A DNA stretch of 64,000 bases, from positions 6,644,501 through 6,708,500 of the forward strand of contig NZ_JAUSZH010000001.1 in the NCBI RefSeq assembly GCF_030817355.1, read 5' to 3'. The notes under the pieces are model-generated. The model had not been told where the DNA came from, did not search any database, and was given only the letters and a program-made list of their open reading frames with translations. Below, one piece after another: positions 8,315 through 17,000 of the stretch. The DNA comes from Streptomyces sp. V1I1. GTDB taxonomy: Bacteria; Actinomycetota; Actinomycetes; Streptomycetales; Streptomycetaceae. Position 1 is the stretch's first letter. Each line of letters starts with the position of its first letter. A program made the position numbers and the translations under genes.

Positions 8315-9247
8315 TCAACTCCGGTGTCTTACCAGCCAGTCGGTGTGCTGAGGCGACACGATGCGCTCGGTCTCGTACACCGCTGACGGCCACTCCACAT
8401 CGCTCACGGTGGTCTCCATCGCCGTATGCATCGCCGCGAGGTCCTCCTCCACCAGCGAGTGGGCCGCGATGAGAGGTTGATGACGGCGTATCTCGCTCCA
8501 CGCCAGACACGCGGCCGCCGCCGAGGACAACAGCCCTGCCATCTCGACGGATTCGGCGAGCGAGAAGGTACGCAGCAGCGCGAAGAGCAGCGCGAGCAGG
8601 GTGAGCAGCCCGATCGAGGCGGACCACAGGACGGTCGCGCGGCGGGATATCTCCTTGCGGCGGTGGTACCAGTTGCGCTGCTCGATCAGCCGGTCCCTGA
8701 CATACGTCTCCTTGCGGACGCTGAAGGCCTTGGCGCGCAGCAGCCGCATGGGTGTGGTGATCAGCTCCCCGGCCGCCACCTCCGGCACGCTCGGGCGCGG
8801 GTCCTGCCAGCCGACCTTGGTCAGTTCCCGCAGCCCTTCCTCCAGCCGCACGGTGAACAGCTCGTCCGCATCAGTGGAGTTGGAGTCGAAGGGTGCTCCA
8901 TGGACCGCGTAGCGCCAGCACATCGACTTGATGAACTCCGCTGCGGAGCGGTTGAGTTGCCAATGCGACTTTGCTCTGCGCCTCGATGAGCGGTAGCTGA
9001 GGATCAGCACCCAGGCATACGCCAACGCGCTGAGTGCGCCGGGGAGTTGGAAGGTGTCGCCGAGCTTCAGTGACGACGGCAGCGCCGCCAGGGCCGCGCC
9101 GACGACCAGTAGCAGCAGCTGGTAGCGGGTGGCGCCGACGGCCTCGCGCTGGCGCGAGATGGCTATCGCGTCCGTGTGGTGGAAGAGAACCGGCAGATCA
9201 GTGTTTCTGAAGACCATGCTTTGCAGTGGGCCGGGAAACACGGTCAT
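8315..9247 (-). CDS. SLATT/DUF4231-like membrane protein
   Basis: 310-residue protein with two membrane hairpins: residues about 40-85 (LLLLVVGAALAAL and LSALAYAWVLILSY) and about 210-260 (SIGLLTLLALLFALL and GLLSSAAAACLAW), with a soluble central region of roughly 120 residues. This layout matches the SLATT (SMODS/SLOG-associating two-TM) effector class, DUF4231 branch. Such proteins are predicted pore-forming or membrane-damaging effectors gated by nucleotide signals. The ATG was chosen over a GTG 30 bases upstream because AGGGG precedes it. Convergent with the SLOG gene and divergent from fxsA, across a 200-bp AT-richer gap. Confidence 0.65.
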   Translation of the reverse strand: MTVFPGPLQSMVFRNTDLPVLFHHTDAIAISRQREAVGATRYQLLLLVVGAALAALPSSLKLGDTFQLPGALSALAYAWVLILSYRSSRRRAKSHWQLNRSAAEFIKSMCWRYAVHGAPFDSNSTDADELFTVRLEEGLRELTKVGWQDPRPSVPEVAAGELITTPMRLLRAKAFSVRKETYVRDRLIEQRNWYHRRKEISRRATVLWSASIGLLTLLALLFALLRTFSLAESVEMAGLLSSAAAACLAWSEIRRHQPLIAAHSLVEEDLAAMHTAMETTVSDVEWPSAVYETERIVSPQHTDWLVRHRS

Positions 9248-9356
9248 GCGCACCCCTGTCTGCAGTTTTGTCTTCACTCTTTAGGCGGAATGGCTTGTTC
9301 CGTACTCTCCTGCGAGAATGCGATGCAACTCTTTTGTTCCGTCTCCACGTGCTGAG

Positions 9357-9384
9357 TTGCTGCGAGTGGCCATGAGAGTAAAGT
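9357..9384 (+). promoter_or_regulatory. Possible promoter for the fxs operon
   Basis: TTGCTG and TAAAGT hexamers separated by 16 bases lie 65 bases upstream of fxsA, in the AT-rich gap between the divergent SLATT and fxs genes. Pattern match only. Confidence 0.35.
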
Positions 9385-9448
9385 CGTGCCGCCGGCATCG
9401 CAACGGTGCGTGGTATCTGTGCTGGACACAACATCAAGGACGGCCCCC

Positions 9449-9613
9449 ATGACGTTTCAGACCTCCGCGTCCTTCGCGGCTGCGAAGAAGAACCGCGTTC
9501 CGCTGGCACAGATCGATGTGCGTAGCACCGATACCGCCAGGAAGCTGGCCCGCGTCCTTCCTGCCGCCGCCGATCGCACTCTGCGTGCTTCCACGTTCAA
9601 CTCGGCGCTCTAG
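9449..9613 (+). CDS. fxsA: FxSxx-COOH peptide (cyclophane RiPP precursor)
   Basis: 54-residue peptide ending in F-N-S-A-L, exactly the FxSxx-COOH signature of the family named for it. The N-terminal part (Lys/Arg-rich middle, RVPLAQIDVRS) is the expected leader, and the core is the last few residues. In this family the partner radical-SAM enzyme joins the Phe ring to the side chain two residues on, giving a three-residue cyclophane (known for the FxsB enzyme class; not shown here). Start fixed by AAGGA 8 bases upstream. It ends 9 bases before fxsB. The biological target of the mature peptide is unknown. Confidence 0.88.
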   Translation: MTFQTSASFAAAKKNRVPLAQIDVRSTDTARKLARVLPAAADRTLRASTFNSAL

Positions 9614-9622
9614 ACTGGCGGA

Positions 9623-11830
9623 ATGACTGGACCCCCGGTCCCATTCCGCGAGATCGTATTGAAGGTTCACAGCAGATGTGATCTTGCATGTGACCATTGC
9701 TATATCTATGAACACGCTGATCAGAGCTGGCGTACCCGCCCAAAGGCAATCTCTGACGATGCGATTTCCTGGACAGCTCTGCGACTGGCCGAGCATGCCA
9801 AGAGTCATGCCCTGCCCTCCGTGTCAGTGATCCTGCACGGAGGGGAGCCTCTTCTGGCAGGACCCGCACGACTGCGACGTATCTGCGAGGAGCTGACCGC
9901 AGCCCTCGACGGAGTGGCCGAGCTCGACCTTCGGATCCATACGAACGGCTTACAGCTCTCCGCGCGCTACCTGGACCTCTTCAGCGAGTACAACGTCCGG
10001 GTCGGGATCTCCCTCGACGGCGACCGAAGCGCGAACGACCGCCATCGCCGCTTCGCGGACGGACGCACCAGCCATCCGCTGGTCCTCAGGGCCGTCGAAC
10101 TGCTCCGGCAGGAGCGCTACCGCCACCTCTATCTCGGCCTTCTCTGCACGATCGACGTGGCCAACGACCCGATCGCCGTGTATGACGCGCTCACCGAGCT
10201 GGACCCTCCCCTCATCGACTTCCTGCTCCCGCACGCCACCTGGGACGACCCGCCGGCCCGCCCCGACGGCTCACCCACCGCGTACGCCGACTGGATCCTC
10301 GCCGTCTTCGACCGCTGGGAGGCGCAGGGCAGAAACGTGCCGGTACGGCTCTTCGAATCCGTGCTCTCCACGCTCGGCGGCGGCCCCAGCCTCACCGAAT
10401 CCCTCGGCCTCGCCCCCACCGACCTCGTCGTCGTCGAGACCGACGGGACCCTGGAGCAGGTCGACTCGCTCAAAAGCGCCTACGAAGGCGCGGCAGCCAC
10501 CGGATTCGACGTCTTCACGCACCCCTTCGACGACGTCGCCGCCCACCCCGGCGTCAGGGCGCGCCAGCTGGGCCTCGCGGGAGTCAGCGAGACGTGCCGG
10601 CAGTGTCCGGTCGTACGGTCGTGCGGCGGCGGGCTCTACACCCACCGCTACAGCTCCGGCAACGGCTTCGACAACACCTCCGTCTACTGCACCGACCTCG
10701 AGGCGCTGATCCGGGGCATCGAGCAGCGCACGGCCCCCTCGACGGTGTCCCCCGCGGTCACGGACCCGGGCGTGCTGATGGCCGAGCACCAGGACCTGAC
10801 CCGCACACTGCTCGCCGAGCTCCATCAGGAGCTCGACGGGCGGGGCGGCGAGAAGTGGGACGAGGTCTGGCAGCTGGCAGGCGCCCTGGAGGGGCACGCC
10901 GATGTGCTCGACGCGGTGTTCGGCCATCCGTACACCTACACCTGGCTGCAGGACACGCTGGCCGCGCTGCGGACGGGGCGGCCGGAGGCGGTCCCACTCG
11001 CGCTCCGGCTGGCGTCGTACCTCGCCGCGGCGGTCGTACGGGGCGGGCTCGACCTCCCCGTCCGGATGCCGTACCGGGACGGCAGGCTCTGGCTCCCCAC
11101 GCTCGGAGAACTGCGGCTGACCGGTCCCGGAGAGCCGGGCGAGGCCGAGGTGCGCCTGGCCGAGAAGGGCTTCCAGGTGCGGGTGGACGGACGTGCGCCG
11201 GTGCACGTACGCACCGACGAGGAGAGCGACGGCTGGCGGCCCGTGCGCACGCTCGGCGGCGACGGGGCGCCCGCACTGCGGCTCGACGACCTCGACCCGT
11301 ACCGCAACTGCTTCGGCGTCCCCGTACGGGAGCGGCTCGGCGCGGGCGAAGTAGCCGACTGGAGCGAGCGGCTGGCCGTGGCCTGGGAGCTGCTGCGGCA
11401 GGCCGCACCCGAACAGGCCACGGAGGCCGCGGACTGTCTCACCACCCTGACGCCGCTGGTCTCGGGAGAGCCGTCACTGGGCCGGCACGGCTACGGTGCG
11501 CTGGCGATCGCGCTGCCCGACAGCCCCGAAGAGCTGGCGCCCGCGCTGCTGCGCGGATTCAGGCGGGCGAAGCTGCACGCGCTGGTCGAGGTCACGGATC
11601 TCTATGCACAGGACGGCTGGTGGCGCCATCCGGCGCCCTGGCAGGACGAGCCCGTTGCGGCGTCCGAGCTGCTGGCCGGCGCGTACGAACGAGTGGGCCT
11701 CGCGGCCTTCGAACCGGCCGGCGCCGACCACGCCGAGCGCGCCCTGGAAACCCTGGAGCGCGCGGCGGAGCTGACCGCCGGCGGGCGGCGCCTGCTGGAC
11801 GAGCTCTGGAAAGAGGCCGGCCGTGGCTGA
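9623..11830 (+). CDS. fxsB: FxsB radical SAM/SPASM maturase with degenerate hydroxylase-like extension
   Basis: 735-residue peptide-modifying enzyme. Radical-SAM cluster Cys19-x3-Cys23-x2-Cys26 (CDLACDHC) reduces SAM; HGGEPLL follows at about 72. A SPASM auxiliary-cluster region starts at Cys325 (CRQCPVVRSCGGG) with a later Cys in NTSVYCTDL. Residues from about 385 to the end form a second domain resembling the alpha-ketoglutarate HExxH-type peptide beta-hydroxylase often fused to FxsB, but the motif position reads RGFRR (644-648) before AKLHAL, so the metal ligands are lost. This is the inactivated-extension form of FxsB. It is translationally coupled to the AAC(3)-like gene by an 8-base overlap. 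Confidence 0.9.
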   Translation: MTGPPVPFREIVLKVHSRCDLACDHCYIYEHADQSWRTRPKAISDDAISWTALRLAEHAKSHALPSVSVILHGGEPLLAGPARLRRICEELTAALDGVAELDLRIHTNGLQLSARYLDLFSEYNVRVGISLDGDRSANDRHRRFADGRTSHPLVLRAVELLRQERYRHLYLGLLCTIDVANDPIAVYDALTELDPPLIDFLLPHATWDDPPARPDGSPTAYADWILAVFDRWEAQGRNVPVRLFESVLSTLGGGPSLTESLGLAPTDLVVVETDGTLEQVDSLKSAYEGAAATGFDVFTHPFDDVAAHPGVRARQLGLAGVSETCRQCPVVRSCGGGLYTHRYSSGNGFDNTSVYCTDLEALIRGIEQRTAPSTVSPAVTDPGVLMAEHQDLTRTLLAELHQELDGRGGEKWDEVWQLAGALEGHADVLDAVFGHPYTYTWLQDTLAALRTGRPEAVPLALRLASYLAAAVVRGGLDLPVRMPYRDGRLWLPTLGELRLTGPGEPGEAEVRLAEKGFQVRVDGRAPVHVRTDEESDGWRPVRTLGGDGAPALRLDDLDPYRNCFGVPVRERLGAGEVADWSERLAVAWELLRQAAPEQATEAADCLTTLTPLVSGEPSLGRHGYGALAIALPDSPEELAPALLRGFRRAKLHALVEVTDLYAQDGWWRHPAPWQDEPVAASELLAGAYERVGLAAFEPAGADHAERALETLERAAELTAGGRRLLDELWKEAGRG

Positions 11831-12599
11831 GGGCGGGCGCGGCCGCGGGCTGGCCCAAACGCTGCGCGGGCTGGGCGTACAGGACGGCATGACGCTGCTC
11901 GTCCATGCCTCCCTGCGCGCCACCGGGCTGCGCGCCGACACCGTCCGCGACGCGCTGCTGGACGTGCTGGGCGCGGACGGCACACTGGTGTTGCCCGCGT
12001 TCACCATGGAGAACTCCGACACGTCCCACTCGTACCTGGCCCGGGTGCGCGGGATGACACCCGAGCAGGCGGCGGCCTTCCGGGCGGAAATGCCGGCCTT
12101 CGACGCCGCGGCCAGCCCGAGTCAGGGGATGGGCCGGTTGGCCGAGTCCGTGCGCACCGCCGAGGGGGCCGTGCGCAGTAACCATCCGCAGACCTCTTTC
12201 ACGGCGCTGGGGCGGCGGGCAGCGGAACTCCTCTCCCCGCATCCGCTGACTTCCCATCTTGGCGAGGACTCACCGCTCGGCGCTCTCTACCGGGCGCGGG
12301 CACAGGTGTTGATGATCAATGTGGATTTCGCCGTCTGCACCGCATTCCATCTCGCCGAATATCGCACCGGATCGCCTCTGCGCACCTACCGTTGTGTGGT
12401 GCAGCGACCTGGCGGGGGTAAGAAATGGACGGAGTACGAGGACGTCGACCTGGACGACAGCGATTTCGACGCGATCGGCGCCGCCTTCAGTTGGGGCATG
12501 GAACAGAAGGGACAACTGGGAGGAAGGTCCGCAAGGTTGTTCTCGATCAAGGACGCGGTCGACCATGCGGAGAGCTGGATGACCGAAAAGCGGTGTTGA
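11823..12599 (+). CDS. AAC(3) family N-acetyltransferase-like protein
   Basis: 258 residues with AAC(3)-fold landmarks: LLVHASLRATG near the N-terminus, GTLVLPAFTM, the SNHPQTSFTALG segment and HLGEDSPLGALY that line the acyl-CoA and acceptor pocket. Classical members acetylate the 3-amino group of aminoglycosides, yet this gene is embedded in the fxs operon, overlapping fxsB by 8 bases, so a tailoring step on the FxsA peptide or another operon product is an alternative. GTG start. Resistance activity cannot be read from sequence. Confidence 0.8.
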   Translation: MAEGGRGRGLAQTLRGLGVQDGMTLLVHASLRATGLRADTVRDALLDVLGADGTLVLPAFTMENSDTSHSYLARVRGMTPEQAAAFRAEMPAFDAAASPSQGMGRLAESVRTAEGAVRSNHPQTSFTALGRRAAELLSPHPLTSHLGEDSPLGALYRARAQVLMINVDFAVCTAFHLAEYRTGSPLRTYRCVVQRPGGGKKWTEYEDVDLDDSDFDAIGAAFSWGMEQKGQLGGRSARLFSIKDAVDHAESWMTEKRC

Positions 12600-12711
12600 C
12601 TGACTGAACGTCGGGGAGATGGAGTGTGTCGGGCTCCGGAATGATTAATTCGCTCGCATCTCTCATCGATGCCGGGTGCCGGGGCGGGCGTTCGCACAGG
12701 ACGGGGGTCGT

Positions 12712-14052
12712 GTGGCAGATTTAGCGCAGCGAGCGGCGGACCATCGGCCGTACTTCTTTCTCAGTTATGCGCACACGCCGCGGTACGGGGCCGGGGGCCC
12801 CGACCCGGACATGTGGGTGGAGCGGCTCTTCCGCGATCTGTGCGGCCATGTAATGGCCATGACCGATCTGCCGGCCGGTGCTCCAGCAGGGTTCATGGAC
12901 CGGGAGATCCGCTCGGGGGAGGGCTGGTCGGAGCGTCTGGGTGAAGTACTGGCCACCTGCCGGGTGTTCGTGCCCCTGTTCTCGCCGCGGTACTTCGCCA
13001 GCGAGATGTGCGGCAAGGAGTGGTACGCCTTCGCCCAGCGGGCGATCTACCACCAGGCCAAGAGCAACAGGCCCGCGGAGGCGATAGTGCCCGCGCTGTG
13101 GGTGCCGATGCCGCCGGAGCAACTTCCGGGCCCTGCCGAGCGGTTGCAGTTCAACCACCGGGCCTTCGGCGACCGCTACGTCACCGACGGCCTCTACGGG
13201 CTGATCAAACTCCGGATATTCGCAGAGGAGTACGAGGCCGCCGTCTATGAACTCGCCAAACGCATTGTCAGCGTCGCCGACACTACGCGCGTCGGCTCGG
13301 GCAGCCCCGTCGACTACCGGCAGGCGCCCAGCGCCTTCGGCAAGCCCACCGGCGGCCCCCGCCCGATGCATGTGACCGTCGCCGCGCCCACCAGTCACGA
13401 GCTGCCCGAAGGCCGCACACCCGACTACTACGGCAAGCAGTCCCAGGACTGGAATCCGTACCACCCGGACTCGGCACGGCCGTTGGCGTACGTGGCCCAG
13501 GACCTGGTGCGCTCGCTCAACTACCAGGCGACGGTCTCCTCGTTCGACCATGAGTCGCCGCCCGATCTGAGCCAGCCACCCACCCGGCCCGAGATACTTC
13601 TCGTCGACCGCTGGGCGCTGGAGGACGAGGACCGGCGCCAGCGGCTCGCCGACTTCGACGCGGAGCCGCGCCCCTGGGTGAGCGTCGTCGTCCCCTGGAA
13701 CCGCGACGACCCGCAGAGCCGGGTGTCCGAGGCCGAGCTGGTCCAGAAGCTGGAGCGCACGATGCCCCACCAGATGCGCCAGGGCCGCGCCGCCTGCCGG
13801 GCCGCTGCCAGAGGCGTGCTCAGCATGGAGGCATTCGGCCAGATCCTGCCCCAAGTGGTGGAGTCGGCTGCCCAGGAGTATCTGCGGCACGCCGAGGTCT
13901 TCCCGCCCGCGGCGCCTCCGCCTCCCGGAGCCCGCTCTTCCGAACGGCCCAGGCTCCGCGGCCCGATGGCCGAGTACGGCACCACCCACTACGTCCCGAA
14001 CACGCGTGACATCGCCCCCGATGCGGAGGACACGGATGACGGCCAGTCGTGA
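12712..14052 (+). CDS. fxsC: TIR-like protein FxsC
   Basis: 446-residue protein of the FxsC family. The N-terminus PYFFLSYAHTPR is the TIR-like strand and loop; MDREIRSGEGWSERL and CRVFVPLFSPRYFASEMCGKEW continue the TIR/SEFIR-like fold to about residue 140, followed by a C-terminal half that starts near LAYVAQDLVRSLNYQ and looks like a second alpha/beta domain (WVSVVVPWNRDD). GTG at 12712 is preferred because the conserved sequence begins there; GTG at 12676 would add 12 residues. The 3' end overlaps fxsT by 17 bases. TIR domains often cleave NAD or serve as scaffolds in immunity; whether the catalytic Glu is present was not established. Confidence 0.85.
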   Translation: MADLAQRAADHRPYFFLSYAHTPRYGAGGPDPDMWVERLFRDLCGHVMAMTDLPAGAPAGFMDREIRSGEGWSERLGEVLATCRVFVPLFSPRYFASEMCGKEWYAFAQRAIYHQAKSNRPAEAIVPALWVPMPPEQLPGPAERLQFNHRAFGDRYVTDGLYGLIKLRIFAEEYEAAVYELAKRIVSVADTTRVGSGSPVDYRQAPSAFGKPTGGPRPMHVTVAAPTSHELPEGRTPDYYGKQSQDWNPYHPDSARPLAYVAQDLVRSLNYQATVSSFDHESPPDLSQPPTRPEILLVDRWALEDEDRRQRLADFDAEPRPWVSVVVPWNRDDPQSRVSEAELVQKLERTMPHQMRQGRAACRAAARGVLSMEAFGQILPQVVESAAQEYLRHAEVFPPAAPPPPGARSSERPRLRGPMAEYGTTHYVPNTRDIAPDAEDTDDGQS

Positions 14053-17000
14053 CGGACGCATCGTCACCTTCTATTCGTACAAGGGAGGTACGGGCCGCAC
14101 GATGGCCCTGGCCAACACGGCCTGGATACTCGCCGCGAACGGCAAGCGGGTCCTGGCAGTCGACTGGGACCTGGAAGCGCCCGGCCTGCACCGCTTCTTC
14201 CACCCCTTCCTCGACCCCTCCACGCTCGGCGCCACCACCGGGGTCATCGATCTGATCACCGAGTACGCCTGGGCCGCGACCAGCCCCGAGCCGCGCCGCG
14301 ACGACTGGCATCTCGACTACGCGCGCATCCAGCCGCACGCCGTCTCCCTCACCCCCGAGAGCCTCGGCTGGGAGTTTCCCGACGGCGGCACACTCGACTT
14401 CGTCTCCGCGGGCAAGCAGAACCGCGAGTATTCGGCGACCGTCTCCACCTTCGACTGGGACAACTTCTACGACCGGCTAGGCGGCGGCCATTTCTTCGAC
14501 GCGCTGCGTGAGGACATGAAGGCCAACTACGACTACGTCCTCATCGACAGCCGTACCGGCCTGAGCGACATCGCCGACATCTGCACCGTCCATCTGCCCG
14601 ACATCCTCGTCGACTGCTTCACCCTCAGCGACCAGTCCATCGACGGCGCAGCCTCGGTGGCCCGGCAGATCGACGAGCGGTACGGCGGCCGGGGCATCCG
14701 GATCTTCCCGGTCCCGATGCGTATCGACGAGGGCGAGAAGGAGAAGGCTGACGCCGGACGCGCGCTGGCCCGGCTGAAGTTCGACCGCTTCCCCACCGGC
14801 CTCGCCGGGGAGGACCTCACCGCCTACTGGGGCGCGGTGGAGATTCCGTACCGGCCCTACTACGCCTATGAGGAAACCCTCGCCACCTTCGGTGACGAAG
14901 CGGGCCTGACCAACTCCCTGCTCTCCGCCTTCGAACGGCTCACCGCCGTCATCACCGACCAGCGGATCACCTCGATGCCCGCCATCGGCGAAGAGGTCAG
15001 GCTCCGGATCAGGGATGCCTTCACCCGCCGCCGGCCCGCCCTGCCCGCCGACCTCTTCCTCAGCTATGTCGCCGAGAACCGCATGTGGGCCGACTGGGTG
15101 GAGTCCCTGCTCACCAGGGCCGGCTTCCGGGTCGTGCCACGCGACGTCTCGGTCGAACGGGACTCGGCCGACCCGGACGAACTCGCCGCGGAGAACGCCG
15201 CCCGCACCGTGGTGCTCCTGTCCACCGCATATCTCAAGTCCGCCCGCGCGGTGGAGCTCTGGTCGCGGGCCGCGGCCGAGGACCCCGGCGGCGGCAGGCA
15301 CCATCTGCTGCCGATCCGGGTCGGCGACGTCCGGCTCACCACCCCGTACATCGACCGCAACCCGGTGGACCTCTTCCGGCTCGACGAGGTGCACGCCACC
15401 ACCGCGCTGCTGCGCGCGCTGGACCGCCCGGTCCAGCTCCACGACAGCGCCTCGCCGGGGCCGCGCTTCCCCGGGACCGTGCCGAAGATCTGGAACGCGC
15501 CGCCCCGCAACTCCGGCTTCACCGGACGCTCGGTGGTGCTGGAGCGGATGCGCGACCAGCTCGGCGGCGGAATGGCGGTGGCCGCGGTGCTGCCCCAGCC
15601 ACAGACCCTGTACGGACTCGGCGGCGTCGGCAAGACCCAGGTTGCCCTGGAGTACGTCCACCGCTTCATGGCCGACTACGACCTGGTGTGGTGGATCTCC
15701 TCCGAGCAGCCCGACGACGTGGTTGCCGGACTCGCCGAACTGGCCGTCCGGCTCGGCGCCCAGGGCGGCGAGGACATGGCGGCCGCCTCGCAGGAGGCCA
15801 TCGACCTGCTGCGGCGCGGAGTGCCGTCCTCCCGCTGGCTGCTGGTGTTCGACAACGCCGACGACCCCGAGCAGCTCAAGCGGTTCTTCCCCCCGCAGGG
15901 GCCCGGGCACATCCTGGTCACCTCCAGGAACCAGACCTGGTCGCAGTACGGGGACGCGCTGCCGGTCGACGTATTCCTGCGCGAGGAGTCCATCGAGCAC
16001 CTCCAGCGGCGGGCCCGCGGGCTGAGCATCGAGGACGCCGACCAGGTCGCCACCGCCGTCGGCGACCTGCCGCTCGCCGTCGAACAGGCCGCGGCCTGGA
16101 TCGCGGAGACCGCCACACCCGTCGCCGCGTATCTGGAACAGCTCAAGGAACAGGCCGCAAGCGTCCTCGCGCTCAACCAGCCCCCCGGCTATCCCGAGCC
16201 GGTCGCCGCGACCTGGAACGTCTCCATCGAACGGCTCAAGGAGCGCTCGCCCGCCGCGGTGCGCCTCCTCCAGCTCTGCGCCTTCTTCGCCCCCGAGCCG
16301 ATTTCCGCGAACCTCCTCTACAGCAAGGAGATGATCGAAGCGCTCAAGCCGTACGACTCCTCGCTGCAGGAGAAGCTGGTGCTCGGCCGGGTCATCCGGG
16401 AGATCGGCCGGTTCGCGCTGGCCAAGGTCGACCAGGTCTCCAACAGCATCCAGGTGCACCGACTGGTGCAGGCGGTCATCCGGGCCCAGCTGACCGAACA
16501 GGAGCAGCAGGACGCGCGGCACGCCGTCCACCGGGTCCTCGCGGGCGCCCGGCCCGACGACGACGAGCCGATCGACAACCCCGAGACGTGGCCGCGGTTC
16601 GCCAGCATCTGGCCGCACCTCGGCACCTCAGAGGCCAGGTTCTGCAAGGAGCCCGAGACGCGCCGGCTGATGATCGACCGGGTGCGCTATCTGTGGAAGC
16701 GCGGCGACCTGAACGCGGCGTACACGCTCGCCGACGAACTGCGCGAGATCTGGCGCGAGATGCTGGGCAATGACGATCTGCAGTATCTCTACCTCCGCTT
16801 CCACCTCTCCAACATCCTTCGCTCGCAAGGCCGTTATGTGGAGGCCAAGGAGCTGGACGAGGTGACCCTGGAGCGTCAGCAGGCGGTGCTGGGTACCTCC
16901 CATCCGCATACGTACATGACCACCAGCGGTCTCGCGATGGACCTTGGCACCCTCGGCCAGTACGGCAGGGCGATGGAGCTGGCGACCGAAGCGCACGAGG

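Noticed and set aside
11823..12599. Calling the AAC(3)-like gene a confirmed aminoglycoside resistance gene
   Set aside because: Only the fold is visible and the operon context points to another role; activity cannot be inferred.
14477..16618. 713-codon minus-strand frame opposite fxsT
   Set aside because: Low-complexity shadow of the recognised NB-ARC/TPR gene.
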